In this document: piece after piece, positions 35,759-48,647 of the stretch | Numbering within the stretch: position 1 is the first letter of the stretch | Layout of the letters: every line of letters begins with the position of its first letter | From: Diphasiastrum complanatum | Lineage: Eukaryota > Streptophyta > Lycopodiopsida > Lycopodiales > Lycopodiaceae | Direction of reading: 5' to 3' | DNA length: 64,000 bases | NCBI GenBank assembly: GCA_029204225.1 | Contig: CM055095.1 | Span: 26,831,312 to 26,895,311 of the forward strand | Position numbers and translations under genes: made by a program | Notes under the pieces: model-generated | The model's input: the letters and a program-made list of their open reading frames with translations, nothing else | What the model was told of the DNA's origin: nothing | The model's database searches: none

Positions 35759-37150
35759 TCACTGCATCTGCTCCTTTTCTTGAATTGTTTGAGGACACTG
35801 GTCCTTTGACAATTTGAGACCTGATTCCATTGGTGAGAGAGCTAACTTGCAATTAATCAGATTATATCTAACTAACATATTGTAGATGTACCTCTGTTGA
35901 GTAATGTAGATCAACTTTCGATTTTTGTCTCTGTGGATTTGAATATCAAGGTAGAAATGAGCTTTGCCCAGATCGGTCATGTCGAAATCAAAAGATCACA
36001 TTGATTTGTCTTCTTTTATGAGATTGATGCTATTGCTGAAGAGCAATGTGTCGTCCACATACAAAGTGATAATAATAAAAGACTGTTGCATTGTCTTGAA
36101 GTAAACATTGGAATCTGAAGAGCTAGGCATGTAGCCGTGATCAACAAGGAAAGTATTGATCCTTTGAAACCATGCTCGAGCAGATTGCTTCAAGCCATAA
36201 AGTAACGTATGGAGTTTACACACATGATTGTGTTTATCCTTGATAATATAACCTTCGAGTTGCACCATGTAAATGTCTTCTTCAATAATTTCATTGAGAT
36301 ATGCTGTTTGTACATCCATTTGATGTATTTCCAAATCTGCAGCAACAGCAAACGATAATAAAAGTTGAATAGAATAATGCTTGACTACTGGTCTGAAAGT
36401 CTCAATGTAATCGACATTGTATACCTGAGAAAATCCTCTGGCGACAAGTCGGGCTTTTCTTCTATCGATGCTTCCGTCTGCTTTGTACTTGACTTTGAAA
36501 ATCCATTTGCAATCAATTACATCTCTACTAGCACGTAATTCGACAATCGTCCATGTCTGGTTCTTGATAAGAGATGAATACTCTTTATCCATACTTTCTT
36601 TCCAGAGATCAGAATCTGGCTAACTGAGTGCCTCTTTGACAGTTGTCAACTCGTGAACAAGATAGGCTACAAACTCATCGATATACCCGATAGGTGGTCT
36701 GCTAACTATTGTCGATCTTCTGGGTGATAGAGGAAGTTGATCATTTTCATCATGCTGTAGTTGCTGAACTGCAACATCATCATCTTTGGATTGATCGTTG
36801 ATATATTGTTCGTCGGGAATAGCCGACTGAAGAACTGGAAAGTTCAATATGTTGGACAAGTCAGACAAGTCGGCTATATGAGCACTACCTTTCTCTTTGA
36901 GGTCGATAAACTGATCTTCGATGAAGGTGACATCCCGACTATTGAATATCTTCAACTCGATGGGATCGAACAACTTGTAGGCTTGATCTGAAGTAGTGTA
37001 GCTGATGAAAATACATTTGATACTTTGGAAGTCGAGCTTCTTCTTGAGATCATGAGGAATCTGCTCATAAGTAGTACATCCAAAAACTCGTAAGTTTGAT
37101 AGAGAAGGTTTGGTACCTGTCCAAACTTCAAATGGTATTTTGTTTGAGAC
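35759..37150 (-). mobile_element. Ty1-copia (family A) integrase end, RT and start of RNase H
   Basis: In minus order: KIPFEVWTGTKPSLSNLRVF then GCTTYEQIPHDL (integrase C-terminal), an acidic linker (36620-36973), RT at 35996-36592 (SLIKNQTWTIVELRASRDVI, KARLVARGFSQVYNVDYIET, HQMDVQTAYLNEIIEEDIYM, and the catalytic LYVDDTLLF), then 35759-35980 (DLGKAHFYLDIQIHRDKNRK). The YVDD is intact but stops separate the segments. Its RT is close to that at 54440-54990. Confidence 0.92.
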
Positions 37151-37920
37151 TATTCAGCTCTAAAGAACTGAGCTAGAATGCTCAAGAGTGTTCAAGCTCG
37201 CAGGTCTGAGACAGAGCTAACTATTCAATTTTTGATCTTTGATTGATATAAGAGAATAATGATCTCTGAAATATGAACAACTATTTATACTAAGCAATTA
37301 GGTCATCAAATGCGGCTGTCAATTGACTGGAGTCTGCTGGCATTCATCCAGTTCTTCTCAGAAGTTGCTTGTTGATAAGCGGTGACATTTGGCCATAAAC
37401 AGTCTGTCTGCATAAATGAACGTAACTGTCACTCTGTAGAAATGAACATAAATTGTTATAAAAAAAACGATAGTGTCACAAAAAGACGACAATGTCGGCT
37501 TTCTGCAAGAAATGTGATAATGTCGCAAAATCTCATTTCCTTAATATTTGGGGGTAGTCCCACACTTTGCCAAAGTCATTTCCTTAACATTTGAGGCACT
37601 TTGAAAAAATGCGAAAAACGCAACACTACATTTTTACACGTGATTCCTGACAGGCGAAAAAGACAAAAAAGACGACATTGCATTTTTACACGAGATTTCT
37701 AAAAGGCGAAAAGTGTGAGAAAAACGACACTGTCGCGTTTTTGTAGAGAGTAAAAATCCGACATTGTTGTCAAACTCCATGTATTTCTACAGACTGTGTA
37801 AAAACACTTGTAATTCTGCAGATTGTATAAAAACATGAAAAAATCCGCAAAACTGGATAAACAGTTGGATGAAGATTAGAAACCGATTAGTCGATTAGTA
37901 GGAAGGAGAATAATCCAACA
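37150..37920 (-). mobile_element. Copia family A LTR, minus orientation, 3'-truncated
   Basis: In minus sense it starts TGTTGGATTATTCTCC at 37920 and matches the + LTR starting at 41484 over about 770 bp. It then breaks at about 37150 directly into integrase coding sequence, with no leader, gag or protease between. A large deletion therefore joins LTR to integrase. Contains many short TTTTTACAC/GTGTCG-type internal motifs. Confidence 0.85.
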
Positions 37921-38460
37921 GTCCTTAGGAGTTTCCACCAATATCCTTGTATTGTTCTACATAAGAGCTTGATACTCAAGATCCATTGCTTGGATCCGCT
38001 CCTCTTTTTTCCTTGCTTCATCTGCACATGTAGGTTCATCAAAAGAGGTTAGGAACGCATAGTTTGTACCACCAACAACTTGCTTACCCTTTTCATCATA
38101 AGTGAGCCTTAAAGGTTGTTGCCTTTGCCTTGATGTCCTCCTTGGCTTTTGATGTTGAAGAAGGCTCTTCACCATCATAATCCAAATTATCATCAACAAT
38201 GTCAGCAACATCAAGAATGTTAGATCCAATCACCACATCACCACTTGAAGAAATCTTTGGAATGTTTCTTTCATAAAAAATGACATCTCTTTATATGACC
38301 ACCTTCTTAGTTGAAGGAATATAAACTTTGTAAGCCTTGTTCATCTCACTATAACCAACAAATATACTTTTCTTTGAAGATGGATCCTCCTTTGTCCTAT
38401 CATCAAGAGTAATGTTGATATAGAAAATTCATCCAAAAGTTTTGAAAAAATTGATAGGCT
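37921..38460 (-). mobile_element. Ty1-copia (family D) integrase-RT linker fragment
   Basis: Minus-strand blocks: KSIFVGYSEMNKAYKVYIPS (integrase C-terminal, about 38290-38360, in broken frame) and then TSFDEPTCADEARKKEERIQ and AMDLEYQALM (37957-38060), the entry to RT. It is cut by the family A LTR at 37920 and abuts the gag of the same kind of element on the opposite strand. Confidence 0.78.
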
Positions 38461-39330
38461 TACCTCAAGCAACTATTCAACTTGGAAGGTGAGGATGGAG
38501 TCTTTGTTAGAGATGAATGAGTTGATGGATATTGTTGTAGGTGCGGAGAAGAGACCTTTGGCACCTGAAGAGCAAGTGAGGTATAATAGGAGGGCAAAGA
38601 AAGCTCTTCATGTGATCAAGATGAATGTGACTAATGAATTTCTCAAGGAAGTTGGTAAGTGCACAACATCTAGTGAAGCTTGGGAAACCTTGAAGAAGGT
38701 TTATGAATTTAAGTCTACATCTAGGGTTCTAACCCTAAGGAGAATTTCTTTTTTAATTCTTCAAAAGAAGGATGAAAGTGCTCGTGTTTTTGTTTTGAAT
38801 GTTAAAGCTTTGAATGATGAACTAGCATGTATTGGTGAAAGCATTAAGGATGGGGAGCTTGTTCAACTTGTTCTTAATGGCTTATTGGATGATCATGCTA
38901 ACTTGGTGTGAAGTTTTTCTATTCAAAAGACATTGCCAACTATGGAGGACTCACAAGAGGTCTTGGTGGCTAAAGAGTTCAGACTCCAAGCAAGAAGAGG
39001 ATCATCTTCTACATCTAAAGTTGGAGAGGAGGACGCTATGTTCTCAAAAGGCAAACTCAAGGGCAAAGACAAAAGAAAATGGTCAAAAGGAAAAGTTCAA
39101 GGTGAGGCTTCTACTTTTGTTGGCAAGAAGAAAGATAGGAGTGAAAATGGTGGTGAGTACATCTCCACCAAGCTCAGAGCATTTTGTGATGCAAATGGGA
39201 TCAAGAGTATACAGGTCCAAGGACACCACAATAAAATGGAATGACCGAGAGGAAGAATAGAACCTTATGTGAAGGAGCCAAAGCAATGAGGTTAGATGAA
39301 AATATTCCTAAATCTTTGTGGTCATAAACG
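38455..39330 (+). mobile_element. Ty1-copia (family D) gag fused to an integrase remnant
   Basis: Open frame 38489-38911: MESLLEMNELMDIVVGAEKR, KCTTSSEAWETLKKVYEF, RISFLILQKKDESARVFVLN and LVQLVLNGLLDDHANLV. After a stop, 38933-39244 continues with lysine-rich gag and then GGEYISTKLRAFCDANGIKS and GHHNKME, the end of the integrase core. Zinc knuckle, protease and most of integrase are deleted. Confidence 0.88.
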
Positions 39331-40080
39331 ACGATGATGAATACATAGATCCAACTTATTCTTGTACAGTTAGGAATTTACGGATCATGACTGTGATGGA
39401 TTTGTATCTGGATTATAAATTTCTATTACAACGAATTAATTGTTGAATCTAGACTCATATTTCTTGTTGGCTAATTCAGTCAGCTTCATCTTAAGTGCGA
39501 AACTGAGATCCATGAAGGGTTAATGCAAAGAGAAAATTTTATTAATAGTATATTCTATTGATTTAATCTTCGAAAAAGATTATGGGTTAATAAATTGAGA
39601 GATAGCACTCTCTACCAAATAATATTTTCTGAAATTAATTAAGTAATAGGATCTCAATTAAGTTGATTACAGAAATAGTTTGTGCGCGATTTGTGGAGAT
39701 ATGCGATGTGGTAAATCATTGTGGAATGAAGACTCTTTCTTGCACAATCTTATAAATCATGTGGATCCACTATGTATTATTTTAATTAGGTTTGATGATT
39801 ATTGTCTAGAGAGTACATTTACTTGTAAGTTAATAAGATGTCTCTATTAGAGTTTGGCTTATTAACTTAGGAAGATTTAGAATTGGATTGAATGTGGTGT
39901 TATAAAGCCAATAATTCTGATTATGAATTATTTTATCTTATTCTAATATCTAGTTTGCATTGTGATATTGTTAATGACTCTGATGTGAATTTGTTTTTCA
40001 TTTGTAACACCTAAATCATGAGCAACAATTGATGCAAGATTTTAAAAAAACAAATGTGATGTTTTCCTAAGCAACTACCT
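39330..40080. other. Unassigned AT-rich sequence
   Basis: No coding blocks recognised. It lies between copia and gypsy fragments and could be a decayed LTR. Confidence 0.35.
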
Positions 40081-40870
40081 TATATTTTATCACCCACCCA
40101 CGTCCATAGACCACATGATAGAACTGGTGTCCCGTAGCCACCCCATTTTTCAAGAACCAGATCGGTTTAGTCAAAAAGAAGAGGGAAAGTGGCTAGGCAA
40201 AATAGAGAAATATCTCAAGATGAGACATATTAGGCCAAGTAAATCACCGTGTGGAGCACTCGTTCTTCTTAAGGATAAAAAGGACGAGGATTTCAAATTA
40301 TGCATGGATTACAAGGTTGTCTAAATAAAGTTACCATAAAAAAAAAATACCCACTTCCTATAATGGATGATCTCATAGATCGGTTAAGTGGAGCCAAAAT
40401 TCCTCACAAAAATTGATCTTCAATGAGATATCATCAGATTAGGATACCTCTGGATGATGTACCTAAAACTAGATTTAGAACACGATTTGGCCATTATGAG
40501 TTCCTAGTCTTATCTATTGGTTTGACGAATGCTCCAGAGAGATTGTCTGAACATTTTATTTCATCCTTTTTTTGAGAAAGTTTGTAGTAGTGTTCCTAGA
40601 TGATAATTTGACCTTTAATAGGATACTAAAAGAGCATGTACTTTGGTCATAAAATCATAGCTCATGTGATCAAGATTGACGAAGAAAAAGTAAAGATGGT
40701 AATGGAATGCCAATTTCAGAAACTGTACATGAACTCAAGTCTTTTTTTAATTTCACTGTGTTCTTCCAAAAGCTTATTGAAGAGTACTAAAAAATATTCG
40801 CTCTCCTTAATTATGTTTTAAAGGGGATAAAAAATCGAAAAGATAGGCCTAGCCCTCCAATAAAGTGAAA
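40080..40870 (+). mobile_element. Ty3-gypsy reverse transcriptase, degenerate
   Basis: The + frame gives [40 protein letters not shown] and [10 protein letters not shown]. In broken frames follow the DDL...GAK...IDL...YHQIRI (about 40360-40450) and [15 protein letters not shown] (about 40490-40535) blocks and FGHKIIAHVIKID (40636+). The catalytic VDD region is damaged. Confidence 0.82.
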
Positions 40871-40929
40871 TGACAAATCAGATGAGAATTTTCACAAACT
40901 CAAGTTTCTAATCATCTCAACTTCCATGT

Positions 40930-41100
40930 TGAGAATAGCGGATCCAAATATCCCTTTTGTCATCAACACTGATGCAAGTGATATGGCTATTGGAGTTGTT
41001 CTCTTACAAGATGGTTAGCCTATTGCTTTTGAGAGTCAAAATCTATCTGATACACAAGTCAGATATACTACTCACGGAAAAATTTTCTGAAAAGTTGCAA
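40930..41100 (+). mobile_element. Ty3-gypsy RNase H start fragment
   Basis: The + frame reads NIPFVINTDASDMAIGVVLL, then PIAFESQNLSDTQVRYTTH, a typical gypsy RNase H start. It joins copia RNase H at about 41110. Confidence 0.7.
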
Positions 41101-41109
41101 GCAGTCTTC

Positions 41110-41476
41110 GATAGCTCTATCTTCTACAGAATCAGAGTATATCGCAGCCTCACAAGCTAGAAAGGAAGCAATTTAGTTGAGAAACTTACTTTCAGATATC
41201 AGTCTGAATCAATATGCTTCGACATTATTATTTTGTGATAATCAAAGTGCCATTGCCTTGTCAGCCAACCCTAGATTTCATTCAAGGAGTAAGCACATTG
41301 AACTGAAGTATCATTATGTCAGAAGCAAAGTTCTCAACGAAGAGGTCAGATTGCAGTATTGTCGAACGCAAGATATGACAACGGATATTTTTACTAAAGC
41401 ATTAAGCTTGGATGCACACAAAAAGTTCTGTGCAGAACTAAGCTTAAAGGTCAAGGCATTCATGGATTCAGATTAA
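41110..41476 (+). mobile_element. Ty1-copia (family A) RNase H end
   Basis: SESEYIAASQARKEA-like start, then open frame 41177-41476: LLFCDNQSAIALSANPRFHS, RSKHIELKYHYVRSKVLNEE and TTDIFTKALSLDAHKKF. Ends with a stop just before the polypurine tract and LTR, as in copia. Confidence 0.9.
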
Positions 41477-41483
41477 GGGGGAG
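41474..41483 (+). promoter_or_regulatory. Polypurine tract of copia family A
   Basis: AAGGGGGAG lies between the RNase H stop and the TGTTGG start of the LTR, as expected for plus-strand priming. Confidence 0.8.
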
Positions 41484-42300
41484 TGTTGGATTATTCTCCT
41501 TCCTACTAATCAACTAATCGGTTTCTAATCTTCATCCAACTTTTATCCAGTTTTGCGAATTTTCTCATATTTTTATACAGTCTGTAGAATTACAAGTGTT
41601 TTTACACAGTCTGCAAAAATACACGGAGTTTGACAACAGTGTCAGGTTTTCTCTCTCTACAAAAACCCGACAGTGTCATCTTTTTCGCATTTTTGCCTAT
41701 CAAGAATCTCATGTAAAAATGTAGTGTCACATTTTTCGTCTGTCAAGAATTACGTGTACAAATGCAGTGTCGCAATTTTCGCATTTTTCATCTATCAGGA
41801 ATTACGTGTAAAAGTGCAGTGTCGCATTTTTTGCATTTTATCAAATGCCTCAAATGTTAAGAAAATGACTGGCAAATTATGGGACTACCCCCAAATATTA
41901 AGAAAATGAGATTTTGCGACATTGTCGCATTTCTCGCAGAAAGCTGACACTGTCGATTTTCCTAATAACAATTTACATTCATTTCTGCAAAGTGACAGTT
42001 ACGTCCATTTATGTAGATAGACTATTTACGGCCAAATGTTACCGCTTATCAGCAAGCAACTTCTGAGAAGAACTAGATGAATGCCAGCAGACTCCAGCCA
42101 ATTGGTGGCCGCATTTGACGACCTAATTACTTAGTATAAATATATGTTCATATTCAGAGATCATTATTCTCTTAGATCAATTAGAGATCAAGTATTGAAT
42201 AGTTAGCTCTCTCTCAAGCCTACGAGCTTGAACACTCGAGCATTCTAGCTTAGTTCTTTAGAGTTGATTAGATATTGCTATTGTGTTTATTGCTTATCAA
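41484..42300 (+). mobile_element. Copia family A 3' LTR, plus orientation
   Basis: Starts TGTTGGATTATTCTCC right after the polypurine tract and matches the inverted copy at 37150-37920. Contains the probable promoter region (TAGTATAAATA at about 42133). The right end was not fixed; similarity ends with the truncated partner at about 42270 and the LTR may run some hundred bases further. Confidence 0.82.
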
Positions 42301-42734
42301 TAGTTGCGCTTAATTCAGACTTATATTTTAGTCATTTAGAAATAGCCTAGAGTATGCGGCTTCGATCCGCAAACTTGTTGTACACATTTACATCTATTTC
42401 ACTTTCATACTGAATCAATACTATCTTCTTATTGCGTTCAGGTTTGTCTCAGAATGTATGCATTTCCGTAATTCTTCGCGACAGATTATTTGTCTGATAA
42501 TTCAATGCTTAAATGTTTGGCTATGTAATCACTATAGTATTGATGATTTCAAAATTATTTACTATAAGATCTAACGTGATTTTTATCACTATTGTTTTGT
42601 TCAAAATTGTAGGTGTAGTCATGCATGAAGAAAGAGGAAGATAGTTTATTCCGCTATGCACGATAAGTTCTCTTTCTTGTCGTTCAAATTCTTTTTATTC
42701 GAATCTTATTCGACCTATCTTTTATACGCCTCTT

Positions 42735-42860
42735 TCCAACAAGGACAAGAAGGCAATTGGATGCAAGTGGATCTTCAAAGTGAAGACAAACCAAGATGGA
42801 TCAATCAATAAGTACAAAGCAAGGTTGGTGGCAAAAGGATATGCTCAACCACAACTCAAG
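42735..42860 (+). mobile_element. Ty1-copia RT fragment
   Basis: The + frame reads AIGCKWIFKVKTNQDGSINK then YKARLVAKGYAQ. About 40 codons only; the sequence then becomes unrecognisable. Confidence 0.75.
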
Positions 42861-43139
42861 ATGGTGGATTGGTATGGATCTAACAATGAGTCACAAGACA
42901 ATTGGATGAAGTGGCCCAATTAGGCTACTGATGTGTCCAACGACGTGTCATAGTTCACTACTAGTGGAGGAGGGGCCTTGAAGAGTATAACTATGCTAAT
43001 AGGTCTCTCACTAGTGCATGCTTGATTCTTAGACTAGTGAGTGTAGCTACATGTTGTTGGTGTGAAACCTCTCTCTTATTGAGCTTTGTGTGGTCTATAG
43101 CTTTGGGGCTAGATCTGTTTGCTTCCTACTACCAAAAGA

Positions 43140-43670
43140 AGATGTCTCACCTTGATCCAAGTTGCCTTGCTTCTTGAATCCCTTACCTTTGCCTTAGACC
43201 TTGAAGTTACCCTTTGAGAATACTGCCTCTTCTCCTCAATGAGTAGAAGTGTCTCCTCCTCTTGATTGTAACCTATGCTCTTCAGCCACTAAGACATCTT
43301 GTATGTCCTCCACACTTAGGAATGTCTTTCGACTGAAAAAGCTTCCAATACAAGGTTAGCATGATCATTCAACAAACCATTAACTATAACTTGAACAAGT
43401 TCTACATCCTTAATGCTTTCAATCAAGCAAGCAAGATCATCATTCAAGTATTTGACTCTTAAGATAATAGTGTGAGCACTTTTCCCATTCTTTTGAAAAT
43501 TTTGGAAGATTTCCTCCTTAGGGTTAGAACCCTAGATGTGGAGTTACTTTTATACACCTCTTCAATACATTCCATGCTTCACTTGAAGAAGTGCACTTAC
43601 CAGCTTCCTTAAGAAGTTCATTAGTGGCATTCATCTTGATGATGTGGAGTGCCCTCTTTGTTGGAATCTA
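43140..43670 (-). mobile_element. Ty1-copia (family D) gag fragment, minus
   Basis: The minus strand carries the same gag blocks as 38490-38990 in broken frames: a KMNATNELLKEAGKC-like segment (about 43590-43640), a LNVKYLNDDLACLIESIKD-like segment (about 43430-43470) and LLNDHANLVLEA (about 43345-43385), then lysine-rich sequence. Confidence 0.65.
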
Positions 43671-44205
43671 TGCTCAAGCCCAATTTCATTAGGTAATGAG
43701 CATCCTGGAAAACCATGTTTATATTTGAAAACACAGAAAAAAAAGGTGCTTGAATTTTTTATAGCAGATACTTGATTCATAATTTTCAAAATTTTACGAT
43801 ACCATATTGACTCGAAAAATCCAAAAACATTTGATACTCAAAATTAGAATTTTTCAATATGGGATCAACTCCAAAAATTCGTAATTTTTTTTATACTCAA
43901 AAATCAGAATTTTTCAATACTGGAGCGATTCAAAAAATCCGTAATTTTTTGAGTCATTGTAATTTTCGAGTCAGTGGATAATTTCTGAGTCAATGTATAT
44001 TTTGCGAATCTTTGTAAAATTCGATACTGTCAGAAATCCGACCTGCATCACGACGTTGATAGTCCACCTACTCCTGTGCATACATTCATTGTAAAACAAC
44101 GGCTACCTACTGTAGGATGGATGTAGTTAATTAAGTAAATTGATGTCAGCTTTCAATATATTGATCATATGACTTCCAATCATCAAGGAAGATCTACAAT
44201 GGAGC
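43671..44205 (+). mobile_element. Copia family B LTR, plus orientation, copy 1
   Basis: Shares a long ordered match with the reverse complement of 52505-52980 and with 55080-55400. Features: repeated TCGAxAAAATCC/GATTTTTCGA and GAGTCATTGTAATTTTxGAGTCA blocks, GTCAGAAATCCGAC, GGCTACCTACTGTAGGATG and GATCTACAATGGAG. A possible left end is TGTTGGAATC at about 43670. The right end is cut at about 44200, where a gypsy gag on the other strand begins. Confidence 0.75.
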
Positions 44206-44494
44206 CGGTCTTGGGATACATCAGAAAGTATGTTTCCAACTTAGCAAACCAATTTTCTAACATATTTCCATCAGAGAAACCTAAATAGGTAGTAAGTTGG
44301 ATCCTATCATGAAAGTCACGAGCAAAGTGAGGCTCGGGACTCAGAGGACATGAAGTAGCAGAAATAGTATGGTTACTAAAAGGACTACCAATAGGAGTAT
44401 GCAATGAAGGAGCTCCAAAGGTAGGTGTCATGGGAGCCTTGCTAGGGCGTTGTAAGAAATCAATCTGTGACCGTATAGAGGTGAAGCTAGTCAT
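44183..44494 (-). mobile_element. Ty3-gypsy gag start
   Basis: Minus open frame of 103 codons. It ends in LTTYLGFSDGNMLENWFAKL and ETYFLMYPKT, the gypsy gag pattern (F-G-x-P-x-W-F-x-K-x-E-x-Y-F). Truncated by the LTR B copy. The PBS for the same element lies at 45403-45417. Confidence 0.7.
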
Positions 44495-45402
44495 GACAAC
44501 ATCTAAATGGAAATTAATCTCAGAAATAGCTCTCTCAATGGCCTCTTGAATGTGATCCTATAATGCATCCCCGAGGATGCTCACTAGTAGATGGAGAGGT
44601 GGTAGCCATCAACAAAATAGTGATAAGACAAAAAAATAGTTTATCTGAAGAATCAGAAACTCAACGAAGATAGACAGTCAAGAAAGAGGAGAAGGGCATA
44701 TACTCATAAGAAAGGAGACACATGCATGAAAAAATGGACATACTGAAGGAGAGGACTCGTAACAAGCGATAAAACATTGCTAGAAAAATACCTCCGAATG
44801 TGTGAGTAATGCACAATAGTGATGGCTAAAGAAGAGTATCCACGCCACCAATAAAAAATCTACCGTAGCACTGAAAACTATCATCAACGTAGAAGAGATA
44901 ATGGTCGGAAAAACATGACCAAAAATAGACACCGTCAAAAGATGTAGATAAGACTTGGATATACAACAACAACAAAATTTGAAAATAAAGGTAAATAATG
45001 GAAGAAAAATGGTTGTAGATGGGGGATAAAAATGGAATAAGATGGGCGCCAGAAATTGGCTGAAATGGGCACTGAAAATTACTGAGAATAGGAGTTGAAA
45101 TAGATGACTTACTGGATGGAAATAGGCTGGAATGGGCACTAAAAATTGCTGGAAATAAGAAATAAACTGGTTAAAAAATGGGCACTAGACTAGCTGAAAA
45201 TAAGCATTGGTTCTCCTCCAAACAACAACAAAAAAACTTGCTGAAAATAGGCGAAAACTTGCTAAAAATGGGCACTGGAAATGGGTGTTGATCCGCCTCC
45301 AATCAATGACGAAATCCCATAAAAAAGTTGATCCATAGATTGAAAATGTAAGGACAGGCACAAATCTAAAATATGCACCAACTTCGAGCCAAGAAAAGTG
45401 CT

Positions 45403-45417
45403 CTGATACCAAGTCAC
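45403..45417 (-). promoter_or_regulatory. LTR-retrotransposon primer-binding site (minus)
   Basis: The plus strand reads GCTCTGATACCAAG. In minus sense this is CTTGGTATCAGAGC, the initiator-Met tRNA primer site. It lies upstream, in minus sense, of the gag at 44183-44494, so the LTR should end at about 45418 and extend to higher coordinates. Confidence 0.8.
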
Positions 45418-45930
45418 AAGCTAAGATTCACTAGCTATGCTAGAAAGCAAAACTTAATACCCTACAGATGAACCCTAAAGTAGAAATTTAAAAGTAGAGG
45501 GAGGCAGAAGATTTGGAGGGAAAATAGTGCACCCCCGCAATAGGAGGACCCCACTGTAAATCAAAAAGCATAAAAGAATGGACGCGACGAATCTAATGAG
45601 CCGAATCCATAACTCAAAGTTACAAAACTTTGTACACAAAAGTTTTGAAAATTTGTGTTTACAAAGTTACAAAACTTTGTAATAGTTACAAGAAAATGTA
45701 CTTATTAGACGTACAAATTCTTTTCTTTATTTACTTGATTAAAGAAAACAAAATCTTCAAGTGAGAGGAGAGTAAGCATCCCTCCCCATCCCTCCTTACC
45801 TTAAGCAAACATGTGGCTGCTGCAGGAGGTGCCCGCCTTGGGCGCTTGCACCTGTATGGCCCATTGGGCACCCGATTGCGCATGCATGCACGGATACTTA
45901 GGATTTTTTTTTTTTTTTTGGTTCTTACCA
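45418..45930 (-). mobile_element. Presumed LTR of the minus gypsy element
   Basis: Inferred from the PBS just downstream in minus sense. No partner LTR was found in the window, so the left limit is a guess. Confidence 0.35.
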
Positions 45931-46115
45931 AAAAGAATTACGAGCAGTTTCAAACACTAGCAAAAAATTTTTATTTCAACTCCTAAAATGTCGAAAATTA
46001 GTTTTTATGGGCTGTTTTTCACAACTATCAGAAAATAAAAGTTTTGACGGTTCTATGTGTTTTTTCTGACATTCAGGTTTTCAAAACACGGATGAATAAT
46101 TTTTGCAATCTTAAT

Positions 46116-46628
46116 GGCTACCAAAAAACCCAAAAAAATTGTAAAAAAAACAAGTCTCTTAGCATGCATGCAAGGTCCAAAACCTATCTAAACAACGTCG
46201 GATTTCGACAAAATTAACAACAAAGTTGTTCATAGATATCAAATCATGAATACTAAGCTAAATGTGGATGTGCAATGTAAGTATTGTAGTTACTAATACT
46301 AGTGCTAACTAAAATAGTCGAATGAAGAAAAAGACCATCGTAAAAGACTAATTATAAAAAAGATTAAAAAGATTAACGGCTACCCAAAAACCCAAAAAAT
46401 TGTAAAAAAACAAGTCTCTTAGCATGCATGCAAGGTCCAAAACCTATCCAAACAACGTCGGATTTCGACGAAACGAACAACAAAGTTGTTCATAGCTATC
46501 AAATCATGAATACTAAGCTAAATGTGGATGTGCAATGTAAGTATTGTAGTTACTAATACTAGTGCTAACTAAAATAGTTGAATGAAGAAAAAGACCATCG
46601 TAAAAGACTAATTATAAAAAAGATTAAT
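46116..46628 (+). repeat. Two-copy tandem duplication, period about 262 bp
   Basis: 46116-46377 and 46378-46628 are near-identical. Shared text includes AAACAAGTCTCTTAGCATGC, AACAACGTCGGATTTCGAC and GACCATCGTAAAAGACTAAT. Only scattered substitutions and A-tract length changes differ, so the duplication is young relative to the surrounding debris. Confidence 0.93.
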
Positions 46629-46745
46629 TGCCAATGCTGTAAGATTTCATTTACTGACTTCTATGCACAATAAGACTATTATAAAAAAGATTAATTGCCA
46701 AAAGTTGTAAGATTTCATTTATTGACTTCTACGCACAATAATTAG
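46622..46745 (+). repeat. Two-copy tandem duplication, period about 65 bp
   Basis: AAAAGATTAATTGCCAA...TGTAAGATTTCATTTA(C/T)TGACTTCTA(T/C)GCACAATAA occurs twice in a row, immediately after the 262-bp duplication. Confidence 0.85.
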
Positions 46746-47102
46746 TCATAAATCTTTCTTATGTTTCTCTTTTTTGTCCTCTCCTGACAAATGTGCATGA
46801 CATTGGAATTTAATTCCAAACTTCAAGGAGAAAGAAGGAGACCTTCATCAACAAGCTACTTAGAGGCTCTTCACATGCCATCCATTCACTCGAGGACACT
46901 TGCACAACTTGGTTTTGTAGGGAATTTTACTCACACACCTTCAAATCCTATTTCCAAGCAAACACAAGGCAAACAAAAAAGAAAGTGGTTTCTTCTTTTA
47001 TGTCATGATCCCAAAGGAGCAAAGCTTATTCACAATATGTTAGGCAAGCTTACGAGGATAATCTAATCTCTAACATAGATTAACATTAAATCGCCATGAA
47101 TC

Positions 47103-48647
<1,545 letters not shown>

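Noticed and set aside
34740-37150. One composite active retrotransposon across gypsy and copia parts
   Set aside because: Gypsy RNase H-integrase and copia integrase-RT belong to different superfamilies, and both contain stops. The neighbourhood is simple nesting.
44780-45412. Membrane-protein-like minus frames rich in Phe and Leu
   Set aside because: They lie between a primer-binding site and a gypsy gag in AT-rich leader sequence, the frames overlap, and hydrophobicity follows from T-rich codons.
46791-47066. 91-codon plus frame beside a CT array
   Set aside because: Peptide not recognised, no splice partners found, and close to young tandem duplications. Treated as chance.
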